Source: JAUIAI01 sp049680625 (lineage in GTDB: Bacteria > Pseudomonadota > Gammaproteobacteria > Burkholderiales > Burkholderiaceae_E). Taken from it: 60,516 nucleotides of DNA. The translations under genes were made by a program, and so were the position numbers. The notes under the pieces were generated by a model. The model had not been told where the DNA came from, searched no databases, and worked only from the letters and a program-made list of their open reading frames with translations. The stretch covers positions 1 through 60,516 of the forward strand of contig JBAUID010000169.1 of NCBI GenBank assembly GCA_049680625.1, read 5' to 3'. Of the stretch, positions 9,004 to 18,020 are shown piece after piece; the stretch's first letter is position 1; each line of letters starts with the position of its first letter.

Positions 9004-9789
9004 ATGAGCAAACCCACGAGTGTGCCGTCATGGCATCTTGAAACTGTTGTCAGACTCGCTGACGATGCGCTGATCCTCGGGCAGCGGGTTGCCCAGTGGT
9101 GTGGCCATGGGCCGGCGCTGGAAGAAGACCTGGCAATGGCCAACATTGGCCTTGACCTGATTGGTCAGGCGCGGATGTTATATACCCATGCCGGCATCCT
9201 CGAAGGCGCGGGACGTGACGAAGATCATTTCGCCTACTTTCGAACCAGTAGCGAATTTCGAAATCACTCACTGACGGAACTGCCCAACGGCAACGGGCCC
9301 CATGACGACTACGCCACCACAATTACAAAAAACTGGCTGCACTCAGCGCGCATGGTCCCGGTGTGGCAACACCTGGCAGAGTCTTCTGACCAACAGTTAG
9401 CCGCCATTGCGATGAAAGCAGTCAAAGAGGCCACGGGTCATTTGCGCCACGCGCGTGACTGGGTTGTGCGCTTCGGAGATGGCACTGAGGAATCTCATCA
9501 ACGTATGCAGACCGCACTCAACAAATTATGGCCGTATACCAATGAGTTGTTTGCCGATGATGCGATAGATCAGGAAGCGGCAAGCAATCAAATTGCACCG
9601 TTGCCATCAAGCGTCAAGCCGGAATTTGACAAGGAAGTCGCTATTATTCTTGCCGAGGCAACATTGTCCCAACCTGCGCCTACCCAGTTTTTATCGACAG
9701 GAAAACAAGGGCAACATACCGAACACCTCGACTTGATCCTGGCTGAAATGCAGTCTCTGGCGCGGGCGCATCCCGGCGCCACGTGGTAG
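9004..9789 (+). CDS. paaC: Phenylacetyl-CoA epoxidase subunit C
   Basis: This 261-residue PaaC homologue is the structural partner of PaaA. It has the ferritin-like fold but a reduced metal site. Diagnostic segments are LADDALILGQRVAQWCGHGP, EEDLAMANIGLDLIGQARML and KEATGHLRHARDWVVRFGDG. It lies 74 bp after paaB and 3 bp before the paaD ATG, consistent with one transcript. Confidence 0.94.
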   Translation: MSKPTSVPSWHLETVVRLADDALILGQRVAQWCGHGPALEEDLAMANIGLDLIGQARMLYTHAGILEGAGRDEDHFAYFRTSSEFRNHSLTELPNGNGPHDDYATTITKNWLHSARMVPVWQHLAESSDQQLAAIAMKAVKEATGHLRHARDWVVRFGDGTEESHQRMQTALNKLWPYTNELFADDAIDQEAASNQIAPLPSSVKPEFDKEVAIILAEATLSQPAPTQFLSTGKQGQHTEHLDLILAEMQSLARAHPGATW

Positions 9790-9792
9790 TTG

Positions 9793-10332
9793 ATGAATTC
9801 GATGAGCGCCGCCAGTCTCGCACAAGTGCGCCAGCAAGTCGGCCTGATTCCCGACCCGGAAATCCCTGTTGTCACCCTGGCAGAGCTGGGCATCTTGCGC
9901 GAAGTTGTAATAGTGGATGGACGGATGACCGTCATCCTGACCCCAACCTACAGCGGTTGCCCGGCAACCGAGGCGATTGCTGCCGATGTCCAGGCCACTT
10001 TGCACCGTCTTGGACACCCCAACGGGCAGGTAGAACTGGTGTTAGCACCTGCCTGGACTACCGACTGGATTACCGGAGCCGCTCGCGAAAAACTGCGCGC
10101 CTACGGTATTGCGCCGCCCTGTCATTCGGTTGGCGCGGCGCCCACCACCGGAGAGTCTGTACTTCACTTCATGCCGCAAAAACCGGATACCAACACCATG
10201 GTTCAACCCCCCTGCCCGCGCTGTGACAGCGCACGGGTTGAGCGCCTGACTGAGTTTGGCTCAACCCCGTGCAAATCGATGTATCGATGTTTGTCCTGCC
10301 GTGAACCTTTCGATTACTTCAAGCCGTTTTGA
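9793..10332 (+). CDS. paaD: Phenylacetyl-CoA epoxidase assembly protein D
   Basis: This 179-residue protein has an N-terminal DUF59/MIP18-like domain (VRQQVGLIPDPEIPVVTLAE; the PTYSGCPATEAI loop holds the conserved Cys). Its C-terminal zinc-ribbon has CPRCDSA and CLSC cysteine pairs, as in PaaD. PaaD is thought to help assemble the iron-sulfur or diiron centres of the complex rather than to catalyse. The ATG at 9793 directly follows the paaC stop (a TTG at 9790 is in frame). Its stop is 9 bp before the chosen paaE ATG. Confidence 0.93.
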   Translation: MNSMSAASLAQVRQQVGLIPDPEIPVVTLAELGILREVVIVDGRMTVILTPTYSGCPATEAIAADVQATLHRLGHPNGQVELVLAPAWTTDWITGAAREKLRAYGIAPPCHSVGAAPTTGESVLHFMPQKPDTNTMVQPPCPRCDSARVERLTEFGSTPCKSMYRCLSCREPFDYFKPF

Positions 10333-10340
10333 GTTCGCCG

Positions 10341-11432
10341 ATGCCCGCTCCCCGGTTCAACCCGCTCACCATTATTGATGTTTCTCCGGAGACCAGTGAC
10401 GCCATCACCGTACTGTTTGATGTGCCACAACTTCTGCGCACAGATTATCGTTTTACTCAAGGACAGTTTCTTACCCTGAAGTCCGAGGTGAACGGCGAAG
10501 AATTGCGACGTTCGTATTCGATCTGCACCGCAACCAGTGACTACGATCAATCCGGCGAACTGCGGGTAGCAATTAAGCGAGTCGCAGACGGCCGGTTTTC
10601 AAACTGGGCAAATGACAAACTCGCCGCCGGTCAGACAATTGATGTCATGACCCCGGACGGTCGCTTCTTTACTGCCCTGGACCCGGCTTGCCCGCGATCG
10701 TATGTTGGCTTTGCCGGCGGCTCCGGCATCACCCCGATGCTGTCAATTATTGCCAGCACACTGGTCACCGAAGAGGACAGCCGGTTCACCCTGGTTTATG
10801 GCAATCGTTCATCCGCTTCAATTATGTTTATAGAAGCGCTGGAAGGGTTGAAGAACCGTTTCCTGGATCGATTTCGCTTAATACACGTCTTGTCGGATGA
10901 ACCGCAGGATGTTGAAATTTTCAACGGTTTGCTGGACCAGGAAAAATGTACCGAGTTGATCGCGCGACTGATACCTGCGTCAACTATTGACCACGTGTTC
11001 ATTTGCGGGCCGGAGCCAATGATGAACGGAGCAGAGGCCGCCCTGCTTGGTGCCGGTCTGACCCCCGAGCAGATTTCCATCGAACGATTTGGCACGCCTA
11101 ACCCGTCCGGCGCGCCGCGCGCCAGCAATGTCCTCGACGACAACGCCCCCGGTGCCCGGGTTCGGATCATTGCTGATGGCAAAACGCGTGACCTGCATCT
11201 GCCGTTTGATGGCCCGGCCATTCTGGATGCTGGCTTGATGAAAGGGGCCAACCTGCCGTTCGCCTGCAAAGGCGGCGTGTGTTGCACTTGCCGCGCAAAA
11301 GTGCTCGAAGGTGAAGTTTCAATGGACAAAAACTATACTCTTGAGCAATGGGAAATTGACCAGGGTTTTGTACTCACCTGCCAGGCCCATCCGGTATCCG
11401 AAAGCGTCGTTGTCAGTTATGACGAGCGCTAG
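10341..11432 (+). CDS. paaE: Phenylacetyl-CoA epoxidase reductase
   Basis: This is the 363-residue reductase of the complex. It has an FAD-binding domain (RRSYSICTA in its N-terminal third), an NADPH-binding domain (GFAGGSGITPMLSIIAST; FICGPEPMM), and a C-terminal plant-type 2Fe-2S ferredoxin (CKGGVCCTCRAKV, then CQAHP). It passes electrons from NADPH to the PaaA diiron site. A TTG at 10329 overlaps the paaD stop and could be an alternative start, adding four residues; the ATG at 10341 is chosen. Confidence 0.95.
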   Translation: MPAPRFNPLTIIDVSPETSDAITVLFDVPQLLRTDYRFTQGQFLTLKSEVNGEELRRSYSICTATSDYDQSGELRVAIKRVADGRFSNWANDKLAAGQTIDVMTPDGRFFTALDPACPRSYVGFAGGSGITPMLSIIASTLVTEEDSRFTLVYGNRSSASIMFIEALEGLKNRFLDRFRLIHVLSDEPQDVEIFNGLLDQEKCTELIARLIPASTIDHVFICGPEPMMNGAEAALLGAGLTPEQISIERFGTPNPSGAPRASNVLDDNAPGARVRIIADGKTRDLHLPFDGPAILDAGLMKGANLPFACKGGVCCTCRAKVLEGEVSMDKNYTLEQWEIDQGFVLTCQAHPVSESVVVSYDER

Positions 11433-11485
11433 GAGTCTGCGGCTCGACGAAGTCTGGGCGTTGTTGATTTTCAGCCGGAAAGTTT

Positions 11486-12097
11486 ATGGCACGCCCACGC
11501 GCTGCTGACCATCACGTACAGCGAGCGGCGATCAGAGAGCATGCTGTTGCTGCCTTTGCCCGGCTAGGTTATGCGAGCGCATCAATGGCTGATCTCGCCA
11601 ATGCCTGCGGCATATCAAAAGCAACCCTGTACCACTACTTTGACAGCAAAGAAGTCTTGCTGTTCGAATGCCTGGACGACTACACGCGTCGTCTGCTCGC
11701 CCTGACGACACGGTTTTCGCCAGAAAATCAGATGCAACCCCAGATGCGACCCAATACAGAGGCGAAAGAACTATTGCGCGATTTAATCCGTGAATTGCTG
11801 CGCGAATACGCGCACTCACGTAACTATCACGTGAGCCTGTTACACGATGTCAAGTTCCTGCAGGCTGAGCAGGCAGCCCAGATTCGGCACCAGGAGAAAC
11901 AAGTTGTCAGCCATGTTGCCGATGCAATTGATGCCGCATTCCCGGGCCGAATCAACAAAACGAAACGCACCCCAACAACCATGGCATTACTTGGAATGAT
12001 TAATTTCACCTTCGCCTGGTTGCGACCGGACGGGCCGATGACTTATGACGAATTTGCCGATATCGCCATAGAGCTGTGGTTTGCTTCATTGAGTTGA
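11486..12097 (+). CDS. TetR-family regulator, likely the paa repressor
   Basis: This 203-residue protein has an N-terminal TetR helix-turn-helix (IREHAVAAFARLGYASASMA then LANACGISKATLYHYFDSKE) and a variable helical ligand domain. It lies 53 bp after paaE on the same strand, so it is probably co-transcribed and autoregulated. TetR-family PaaR repressors respond to phenylacetyl-CoA, and the palindrome in the paaA promoter (7426-7439) fits that scheme. The ligand assignment rests on context only. Confidence 0.88.
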   Translation: MARPRAADHHVQRAAIREHAVAAFARLGYASASMADLANACGISKATLYHYFDSKEVLLFECLDDYTRRLLALTTRFSPENQMQPQMRPNTEAKELLRDLIRELLREYAHSRNYHVSLLHDVKFLQAEQAAQIRHQEKQVVSHVADAIDAAFPGRINKTKRTPTTMALLGMINFTFAWLRPDGPMTYDEFADIAIELWFASLS

Positions 12098-12111
12098 CAC
12101 CGCTCAGCAGC

Positions 12112-12621
12112 TCAGGGAATTGGCAATGCAGCACCTTCTTTAATTGTGCGCAGTGCAAAACTGCTACGCACATCAAGTACCCCGGGGGCAGCTAGCAAAG
12201 TGTCCATCATGAAACGGGAAAAATCGTCCAGATCTGGCACTTGTACCCGCAGCAAATAATCCAGGTCACCGGTCATTGCATAACAAGCGATGACTTCCGG
12301 CCAGGCCTCCACCAGGCGGGTGAATTGTTGCGCCTTGCTTTGCCCGCCGCTGTCACTGGCCGCTTTTTCCAGCTTGACGTTTACATAGGCGAGCAAGCTC
12401 ACGCCAACTCGGGCCGGATCAATCACTGCCGCGTAGTGGCGAATGAAGCCAAGCTGCTCGAGTCGGCGGATCCGCCTCAGACACGGTGATGGCGACAGCG
12501 AGACCTGATCTGCCAGGTCCTGGTTACTGATCCGGCCATCGCGTTGCAGTACGGCAAGAATATGGCGGTCGGTTGCGTCCAGACCACGTGAGTTCATCGC
12601 GGCTTTGTTAGTTTCAGGCAT
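12112..12621 (-). CDS. Lrp/AsnC-family transcriptional regulator
   Basis: From the ATG at 12621 this encodes 169 residues. The N-terminal HTH reads LDATDRHILAVLQRDGRISN then QDLADQVSLSPSPCLRRIRR, and the C-terminal RAM ligand-binding domain includes ACYAMTGDLDYLLRVQVPDL. The extension open to 12768 overlaps the intergenic repeats and shows no homology, so it is not used; an ATG at 12597 is another option. The gene is divergent from hpd with a repeat array between them, suggesting that it controls tyrosine or 4-hydroxyphenylpyruvate breakdown and itself. Confidence 0.9.
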   Translation of the reverse strand: MPETNKAAMNSRGLDATDRHILAVLQRDGRISNQDLADQVSLSPSPCLRRIRRLEQLGFIRHYAAVIDPARVGVSLLAYVNVKLEKAASDSGGQSKAQQFTRLVEAWPEVIACYAMTGDLDYLLRVQVPDLDDFSRFMMDTLLAAPGVLDVRSSFALRTIKEGAALPIP

Positions 12622-12648
12622 TTTATTTCTCAAACACTGAATATCGCG

Positions 12649-12694
12649 CAATTTTATTCCATGTTGCTCAATTTTTCCCATCGATTCGCAATTT
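12649..12694. promoter_or_regulatory. Candidate Lrp operator: three CAATTT direct repeats at 20-bp period
   Basis: CAATTT occurs at 12649-12654, 12669-12674 and 12689-12694, with starts exactly 20 bp (about two helical turns) apart, so all face one side of the DNA. The last copy overlaps a possible -35 (TTTACT 12692-12697) that stands 16 bp from TACAGT (12714-12719) before hpd. Phased sites of this sort suit a multimeric Lrp/AsnC protein that wraps DNA. Confidence 0.6.
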
Positions 12695-12773
12695 ACTGCG
12701 CACTGATTGCCCGTACAGTGGCGGATCGCCCGGGACTCAACCCAGCGGGCACCAACAATGCGGAGCAAATTGA

Positions 12774-13886
12774 ATGACTGAGAGCTTTACGCCCTGGGAA
12801 AACCCAATGGGTACCAACGGCTTTGAATTTGTTGAATATGCAGCAACCAATCCTGAAGAAATGGGTGCGTTGTTTGAACAAATGGGTTTTGAGGCGATCG
12901 CCAAGCATCGCCGCAAAAACGTCACCTTATACCGGCAGGGCGAAATCAATTTCATTCTGAACGCAGAGCCAGATTCTTTTGCCCAGCGTTTTGCGCGTCA
13001 GCACGGACCATCGATTTGTGCAATCGCATTGCGGGTTGATGACGCCGCCTATGCATATAAACGCGCATTGGAATTAGGCGCCTGGGGTTTCGACATTACT
13101 AGTGGCCCTGGCGAATTGAATATCCCGGCGATTAAGGGCATCGGCGATTCCCTGATTTACCTTGTCGACCGCTGGCGCGGCAAAGACAGTGATGACCGCA
13201 ATGCCATCGGGAATATCTCTATCTATGATGTGGACTTTGCGCCGCTTGCTGATGTCAACCCTCATCCAGTTGGTAAAGGGCTGACTTATATCGACCACTT
13301 AACCCATAACGTACACCGCGGACGCATGGACGAGTGGGCAGAGTTTTATGAGCGTTATTTCAATTTCCGCGAAATTCGATACTTCGACATTGAAGGCCAG
13401 GTAACCGGGGTAAAGTCAAAAGCCATGACCAGCCCCTGCGGCAAAATTCGGATTCCGATTAACGAAGAAGGGAACGAGGCAGAAGGTCAGATTCAGGAGT
13501 ACCTGAACTTGTACCGCGGTGAAGGGATTCAGCATATTGCCCTGGGTTCGGACGATATCTACGGTACGGTAACCAACCTACGTAAAAGCGACGTGACCTT
13601 TCTGGATACCCCTGAGACATATTACGAACTACTCGACACCCGCCTGCCAGGGCACGGCGAGCGTGTTGATGAGCTGAAACAGAATCGAATTTTGATGGAC
13701 GGATCACCCGGTGGTGGTTTGTTGTTGCAGATTTTCACCAAAACCGTAATCGGACCAATTTTCTTTGAGCTGATTCAGCGCAAAGGTGATGATGGTTTTG
13801 GGGAAGGCAATTTCAAAGCGCTGTTTGAGTCTATTGAACTGGACCAGATGCGACGCGGCGTTGTTGACGCAAAAGAGAAGGCGTAA
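12774..13886 (+). CDS. hpd: 4-Hydroxyphenylpyruvate dioxygenase
   Basis: This 370-residue enzyme converts 4-hydroxyphenylpyruvate to homogentisate, the committed step of tyrosine catabolism. It has two VOC halves (about 15-140 and 165-330). The iron ligands appear as His in YIDHLTHNV, His in GIQHIALGSDDI and Glu in FFELIQRKGD, and the C-terminal GFGEGNFKALFESIE is the family signature. The ATG at 12774 has GGAG 9 bp upstream. No homogentisate dioxygenase or maleylacetoacetate isomerase adjoins it; those steps must be elsewhere. Confidence 0.96.
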   Translation: MTESFTPWENPMGTNGFEFVEYAATNPEEMGALFEQMGFEAIAKHRRKNVTLYRQGEINFILNAEPDSFAQRFARQHGPSICAIALRVDDAAYAYKRALELGAWGFDITSGPGELNIPAIKGIGDSLIYLVDRWRGKDSDDRNAIGNISIYDVDFAPLADVNPHPVGKGLTYIDHLTHNVHRGRMDEWAEFYERYFNFREIRYFDIEGQVTGVKSKAMTSPCGKIRIPINEEGNEAEGQIQEYLNLYRGEGIQHIALGSDDIYGTVTNLRKSDVTFLDTPETYYELLDTRLPGHGERVDELKQNRILMDGSPGGGLLLQIFTKTVIGPIFFELIQRKGDDGFGEGNFKALFESIELDQMRRGVVDAKEKA

Positions 13887-13897
13887 GCCTGAATAGA

Positions 13898-13967
13898 CGG
13901 GATTTTTCCCGGGACCCGAGAAAACCGGGATAATAACCATTAATCCTGCGGCCGTTAGCCGGCCGCA
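13898..13967 (+). terminator. Hairpins downstream of hpd
   Basis: CGGGA-TTTT-TCCCG (13898-13911) is followed by a perfect 8-bp stem TGCGGCCG/CGGCCGCA with a 5-nt loop (13947-13967). Neither has a downstream T-run, so they may be weak terminators or mRNA-end stabilisers. Confidence 0.4.
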
Positions 13968-14036
13968 CCCGTCTGCCCCGTAGGCGCAGTAACCCTAATC
14001 CAAGAGCTGCAGCGCCCGCCAGCGGCAAATCAGGCC

Positions 14037-14894
14037 GTGCCTATGAAAACACCGCAACGACTGCAAGCGCTTGCTATTGACGGCCTGATCGATTCGGTGG
14101 CCCGCCAGTTAATGAGCGGCAAAGAAGCGACGGTGTACGCAGTTCAACGTGGCGACCAACTGATTTGCGCCAAAGTTTACAAAGAAGCCAATAAACGGGG
14201 CTTTCACAAAGCTGTCGATTACACCGAAGGCCGCAAGATCAAGAACAGCCGCAAGGCCCGGGCCATGGCCAAGGGCTCGCGTTACGGTCGCAGCGAGCAG
14301 GAATCTGCCTGGCAAAGTGCCGAGGTTGATGCGCTGCGCCGGCTGGCGAGCGCCGGGGTTCGGGTACCCGAACCATTCGATTTTCATGAAGGTGTGCTGC
14401 TCATGGAAATGATTGTTGACGAAGACGGTCAACCTGCACCACGCCTTAATGACATTGAACTGGAACCGGAAACCGCACGCCAGTTCCATGAATTTCTGGT
14501 CCGTCAGGTGGTGCTGATGCTGTGCGCGGGCACCATCCATGGTGACCTGTCTGAATACAATGTGTTAGTTGATACCCAAGGCCCGGTCATTATTGACTTG
14601 CCACAGGCTGTTGATGCTGCGGCCAACAACAATGCCAAGCGAATGCTGGAGCGTGATGTCCAGAACCTTGCCGACTATTTCGGACAGTTTGTACCTGAGC
14701 TTCTTAGCTCGCAGTTTGGGCCGGAGATTTGGGCACTTTATGAATCTGGCAAGCTGTTACCCGACAGCCCGTTGACCGGCCAGTTTAACGGCTCTGATGA
14801 GGCGGTCGATCTGGACGAAGTCATGCAGGTGATTGATGATGCAATTAAAGAAGACGCCATCCGCCAGGCCGGCCGAGAGGCGGCCGGCGACTAA
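14037..14894 (+). CDS. RIO-type serine/threonine protein kinase
   Basis: This 285-residue atypical kinase has the RIO nucleotide loop SGKEATVYAVQ with Lys in ICAKVYKE, the catalytic loop HGDLSEYNVLV (Asp, Asn present) and the metal-binding DLPQAVD. RIO1-like kinases in bacteria are poorly understood; archaeal and eukaryotic relatives act in ribosome maturation. Key residues look intact, so it should be active. The GTG (14037) and ATG (14043) are in frame six bases apart; no strong ribosome site distinguishes them. It is convergent with the hydrolase remnant. Confidence 0.9.
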   Translation: MPMKTPQRLQALAIDGLIDSVARQLMSGKEATVYAVQRGDQLICAKVYKEANKRGFHKAVDYTEGRKIKNSRKARAMAKGSRYGRSEQESAWQSAEVDALRRLASAGVRVPEPFDFHEGVLLMEMIVDEDGQPAPRLNDIELEPETARQFHEFLVRQVVLMLCAGTIHGDLSEYNVLVDTQGPVIIDLPQAVDAAANNNAKRMLERDVQNLADYFGQFVPELLSSQFGPEIWALYESGKLLPDSPLTGQFNGSDEAVDLDEVMQVIDDAIKEDAIRQAGREAAGD

Positions 14895-14909
14895 ACAATC
14901 ACCGGTCAG

Positions 14910-15296
14910 TCAAATTGACTCAATAAGCGCGGCAACAACCTGCGGATGTGTCAACGGCGACATATGCTCGGCATCTGGAATGATCTCGTAACGACAGTTT
15001 GGTATGGTTGCAGCAACTATCTCTGACACCCGGAAATCAGGTGGCCTGGTCTTCAGACCGCAGACGACAAGCGTCGGCAAATCCATTCTTTTCAGATCGT
15101 CAATCGTGAGTGGATTGTTCAGGTTTGAATGAAAGCCATCAACAGTGGCTTCGGTAACAGCGACGAAACGGGATTTATTCTTTTCCGGCAACCTCTCCCA
15201 GGTGCCCGGTCCGTTTCGATAGCCGATAAAAATCTGCCACGCGTTTTCCACATGCCCGGATGAAGCTGCCTGACCCTGAAACCGGACAGAACGCAT
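14910..15296 (-). pseudogene. C-terminal remnant of an alpha/beta hydrolase
   Basis: The 128 residues match only the second half of an alpha/beta-hydrolase: LPTLVVCGLKTRPPDF (strand before the catalytic Asp region) and IIPDAEHMSPLTHPQVV with the catalytic His. The nucleophile-elbow half (about 130 residues) is missing. Upstream on the same strand an in-frame TGA immediately precedes the ATG, and 15297-15454 holds no coding remnant. It is most likely a 5' deletion remnant rather than a working enzyme. Confidence 0.7.
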
Positions 15297-15454
15297 TCAT
15301 GGCTCCTGACGAGCGGGCCCCGGCGCCAATGCTGACCACCGTTCTGGCATTACCTTAGGCGCCGTAAATATGAGACGTGGGGATTGGGTCTTGCTGACGT
15401 CGACTGGAATAATCGACACCTATCGAATCGGAACGTGCCATGTCACACAAAACC

Positions 15455-16240
15455 TCAGGCGGGACGCCTCACAACGAAGCGCCCTCCCCCAATACCGCCG
15501 CTGACAAAGCCGTCAAGAATTGCCGTGTTTTTATCGACAATGATCGAATAAACTTTTGGACTAAAGCGACTAGAGATTAGTTCTTTTATCTTGGGCAGCC
15601 TGTTGATCACCTGCTGATACTGATCGACAAAAGTACTTGATACGTCGGTGAATTCGATAAGCTCCAATCCAAAATCGCTGAACAACTGAAGATAAGTGGC
15701 AGCGGGCGCCATACCAGGTGATGCCGATGCCTCAAGCACCGCTGTGCGCTGCGCGGGCGACATGTCAGCCTTTAAAAGCCAATCGGTAAATGCGATTAAT
15801 CCGCCGGGTTCAGTGACTCGCACACATTCTGCAATTAACCTGGTTTTGTCATCGACATGACACCAGGCATCGAGACCCCAAACTGTATTAAATGATTTTT
15901 CGGCAAACGGCAACGCCGTGGCGTCACCGACATACCAGTCTGTTCTGTCTTGCAGGCCACGCTGACTCGCCCGTTTGATCGCACCGTCGATATTAACGTC
16001 GACCAAGTCCAGGCCCGTCACATGGCATTGATAGTTCTGTGCCAAAAACAGGGCCGGCCCACCCAATCCACATCCAATATCCAGAACACGACTCTGAGAA
16101 TTGATGCCCGCAGCCTCAGCCAATGCCCGGGTGGAAGCATCACCCCCGATTGACAAGTAGTCGTTGGTGTACATCATCTCGATGATGTCGATGCCGGCGG
16201 CGTTGTAGTTCGCTCTAACTTGCTCTTTGCTCAAAATCAC
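15455..16240 (-). CDS. Class I SAM-dependent methyltransferase
   Basis: From the GTG at 16240 this gives about 261 residues. Motif I is VLDIGCGLGGPALFLA, the acidic motif II VTGLDLV, and GDATALPFAEKSFNTVW is the post-motif region. MMYTNDYLSIGGDAST near the start resembles the N-terminal lid of glycine/sarcosine/dimethylglycine-type and sterol-type methyltransferases, so a small amine or lipid acceptor is possible. The frame stays open to a TTG at 16303, but that segment (Cys/His-rich, unconserved) looks non-coding. The substrate is not predicted. Confidence 0.8.
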   Translation of the reverse strand: MILSKEQVRANYNAAGIDIIEMMYTNDYLSIGGDASTRALAEAAGINSQSRVLDIGCGLGGPALFLAQNYQCHVTGLDLVDVNIDGAIKRASQRGLQDRTDWYVGDATALPFAEKSFNTVWGLDAWCHVDDKTRLIAECVRVTEPGGLIAFTDWLLKADMSPAQRTAVLEASASPGMAPAATYLQLFSDFGLELIEFTDVSSTFVDQYQQVINRLPKIKELISSRFSPKVYSIIVDKNTAILDGFVSGGIGGGRFVVRRPA

Positions 16241-16321
16241 CTCGTTGGCTGAACCGAGGACATTTTGCCATGGATGGTAATGACTACACCGGTTGCCAAA
16301 CAATGCCAGCCGGCAGATGCA

Positions 16322-17833
16322 CTATGAGCGACGCCGGCTTTTGCAGACAGCGTTCGGCCCCTGCGGCACAGATGCCGCCGCGTAGACAACCTGGCAATCA
16401 CAGCCCGCTTTATCGCGGCATTGCTGTAAGGCCTGCTGTTTAGCCGCTTCGATATTCGCATCGCAGCCAACCCAGGCCCAGTCGTGTCCCTGGACTGAAG
16501 CAACAACCGTCGCCTGTCCTTTACGACAACCGCCAACGCTGCGGCAGTTTCCACCCGCCGCTTTGCAAATATTAAAAGCCGCTGTACGCGCTTCACGCTG
16601 GGTGCACACCAGTTCTTTTTCAGCGGAATAGCTGGTGAATCGGCGCGCATCAAACACAACCCATTCACCCGTCTGGCGGGTGCTTGCTGCGCTTAACGGT
16701 TTACCGCGACGGGTCGAGGCGCTGGCGCGCACCGGTTTGCAGACCTTGTTACCAGACGGTTCAAGCACTGAGCTCGTACTGCCGACCTCTTGCAATTTGG
16801 CCCGTGACGTCGAATTATCAAGCAGTGCTTTCACCGAATCCGGGCTCACACTCTTGCCAAGCGCCGCCCTGATATTGCCTCCGGCGGCAGAGTAGTCAGT
16901 ACAACTGACCCCGAACCTGCCTGGCCCGCCAGCGATGCTCTTGCAATACGAGGCGTAGCTCTCGGTCAGCACCATGAAGTACAAGTCATCCCGATGGTAG
17001 TCCCAGGCCAGGTAAGAAGGTTTACCGTTTTCGATGCGGGCGTTTCTAGGAAAATACTGCATCACCTCACCCGTTCCGTCCGCGTGAAACCGCAGACCTG
17101 CAAAAGGACCCGGCTGACCGCGGCGCACCTGAGGTACCCAGGCCGTGGCGAACAATAAGTCGGGGCGGCCCGTCCGTGAGCGTTGCAAGGGCGATTTTGA
17201 CAGCACGGGGTTCGCTCTTTCAGATTTGCTCAGCTTACGTTTACGGGTTGCATCGAGCGCCCGGTCGATATCAATTTGCGGGAGCCACGCGGTACGTTGG
17301 GCGGGCTGACTACTGTAGAAGCTACGGCCCTGACTCTCAAGGAAGGCGGCCAGGGTCAGATCACCGGCAACAGCTGCATAGTTCGCCGCGTTGCGACCAA
17401 AATTGTCATTAATTTCCGGGTCGGCGCCAGCGTCGAGCAAGGCCCGAATAATTTTTTCACGGGCATTCGCCGGTGCTTCCTGTACGGCACGAATCAGCGG
17501 GGTTACCCCATCCGGGTCAAGCGCCCGATTGACCCGGGAGCTGGTCACAAAGTGGCGCACCGCTTTGACGCTGCCAACCTGAATAGCAAGGTCAAGGGCG
17601 ACTAATTCAGACAATACGGTGTTGTAGCGTTCGACCAGAATGTCAGCGCGGTTCAGGTCACTGTCGGTCAAAGCCTGTCGCAACTCGGAGATGCGATCAG
17701 TGCCGTAAAACGACTGTGACTGGGTGACGCACGCGGTCACCAAAAATATAAGTACCAGACAAGTAAGTGCCCGTGAACCAGTTTGCAAAACGGCACTAAG
17801 GGCGAAGCGACTCTGGGCAAAAAACCAAGGCAT
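16322..17833 (-). CDS. Ankyrin-repeat lipoprotein with DUF4189 domain
   Basis: This 503-residue protein has a hydrophobic signal ending in FLVTAC, a plausible lipobox, so it should be lipid-anchored and face the periplasm. Ankyrin repeats lie at about 100-170 (DGVTPLIRAVQ; ALLDAGADPEINDNFGRNAA). The middle is a low-homology domain, and a Cys-rich DUF4189 follows at about 390-500 (CKAAGGNCRSVGGCRKGQAT; CRDKAGCDCQVVYAA). DUF4189 proteins are exported and of unknown role. Many paired cysteines suggest disulfides. Confidence 0.82.
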   Translation of the reverse strand: MPWFFAQSRFALSAVLQTGSRALTCLVLIFLVTACVTQSQSFYGTDRISELRQALTDSDLNRADILVERYNTVLSELVALDLAIQVGSVKAVRHFVTSSRVNRALDPDGVTPLIRAVQEAPANAREKIIRALLDAGADPEINDNFGRNAANYAAVAGDLTLAAFLESQGRSFYSSQPAQRTAWLPQIDIDRALDATRKRKLSKSERANPVLSKSPLQRSRTGRPDLLFATAWVPQVRRGQPGPFAGLRFHADGTGEVMQYFPRNARIENGKPSYLAWDYHRDDLYFMVLTESYASYCKSIAGGPGRFGVSCTDYSAAGGNIRAALGKSVSPDSVKALLDNSTSRAKLQEVGSTSSVLEPSGNKVCKPVRASASTRRGKPLSAASTRQTGEWVVFDARRFTSYSAEKELVCTQREARTAAFNICKAAGGNCRSVGGCRKGQATVVASVQGHDWAWVGCDANIEAAKQQALQQCRDKAGCDCQVVYAAASVPQGPNAVCKSRRRS

Positions 17834-17965
17834 GAGAATTAGACAACGTCAAAGCAGGGGGGAGGACAGACCGGCCGACTTCGTGTATTGCTAAGCGCAA
17901 CCGCTTTGCCCGACCTCTGTTGTTGATAGCTTATTTGCAAACCGCGACAAATCCTGACCTGGATA

Positions 17966-17991
17966 CAAAAAAGCCCCATTTTTGGGGCTTT
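17966..17991 (-). terminator. Rho-independent terminator of metY
   Basis: AAAGCCCC (17970-17977) and GGGGCTTT (17984-17991) form an 8-bp stem with a 6-nt loop. Read on the minus strand a run of six T follows, 30 bp after the metY stop. The plus-strand T-run is short, so termination is mainly leftward. Confidence 0.85.
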
Positions 17992-18020
17992 CTGGCAACA
18001 ATGATGTAACAAGCAATCGA

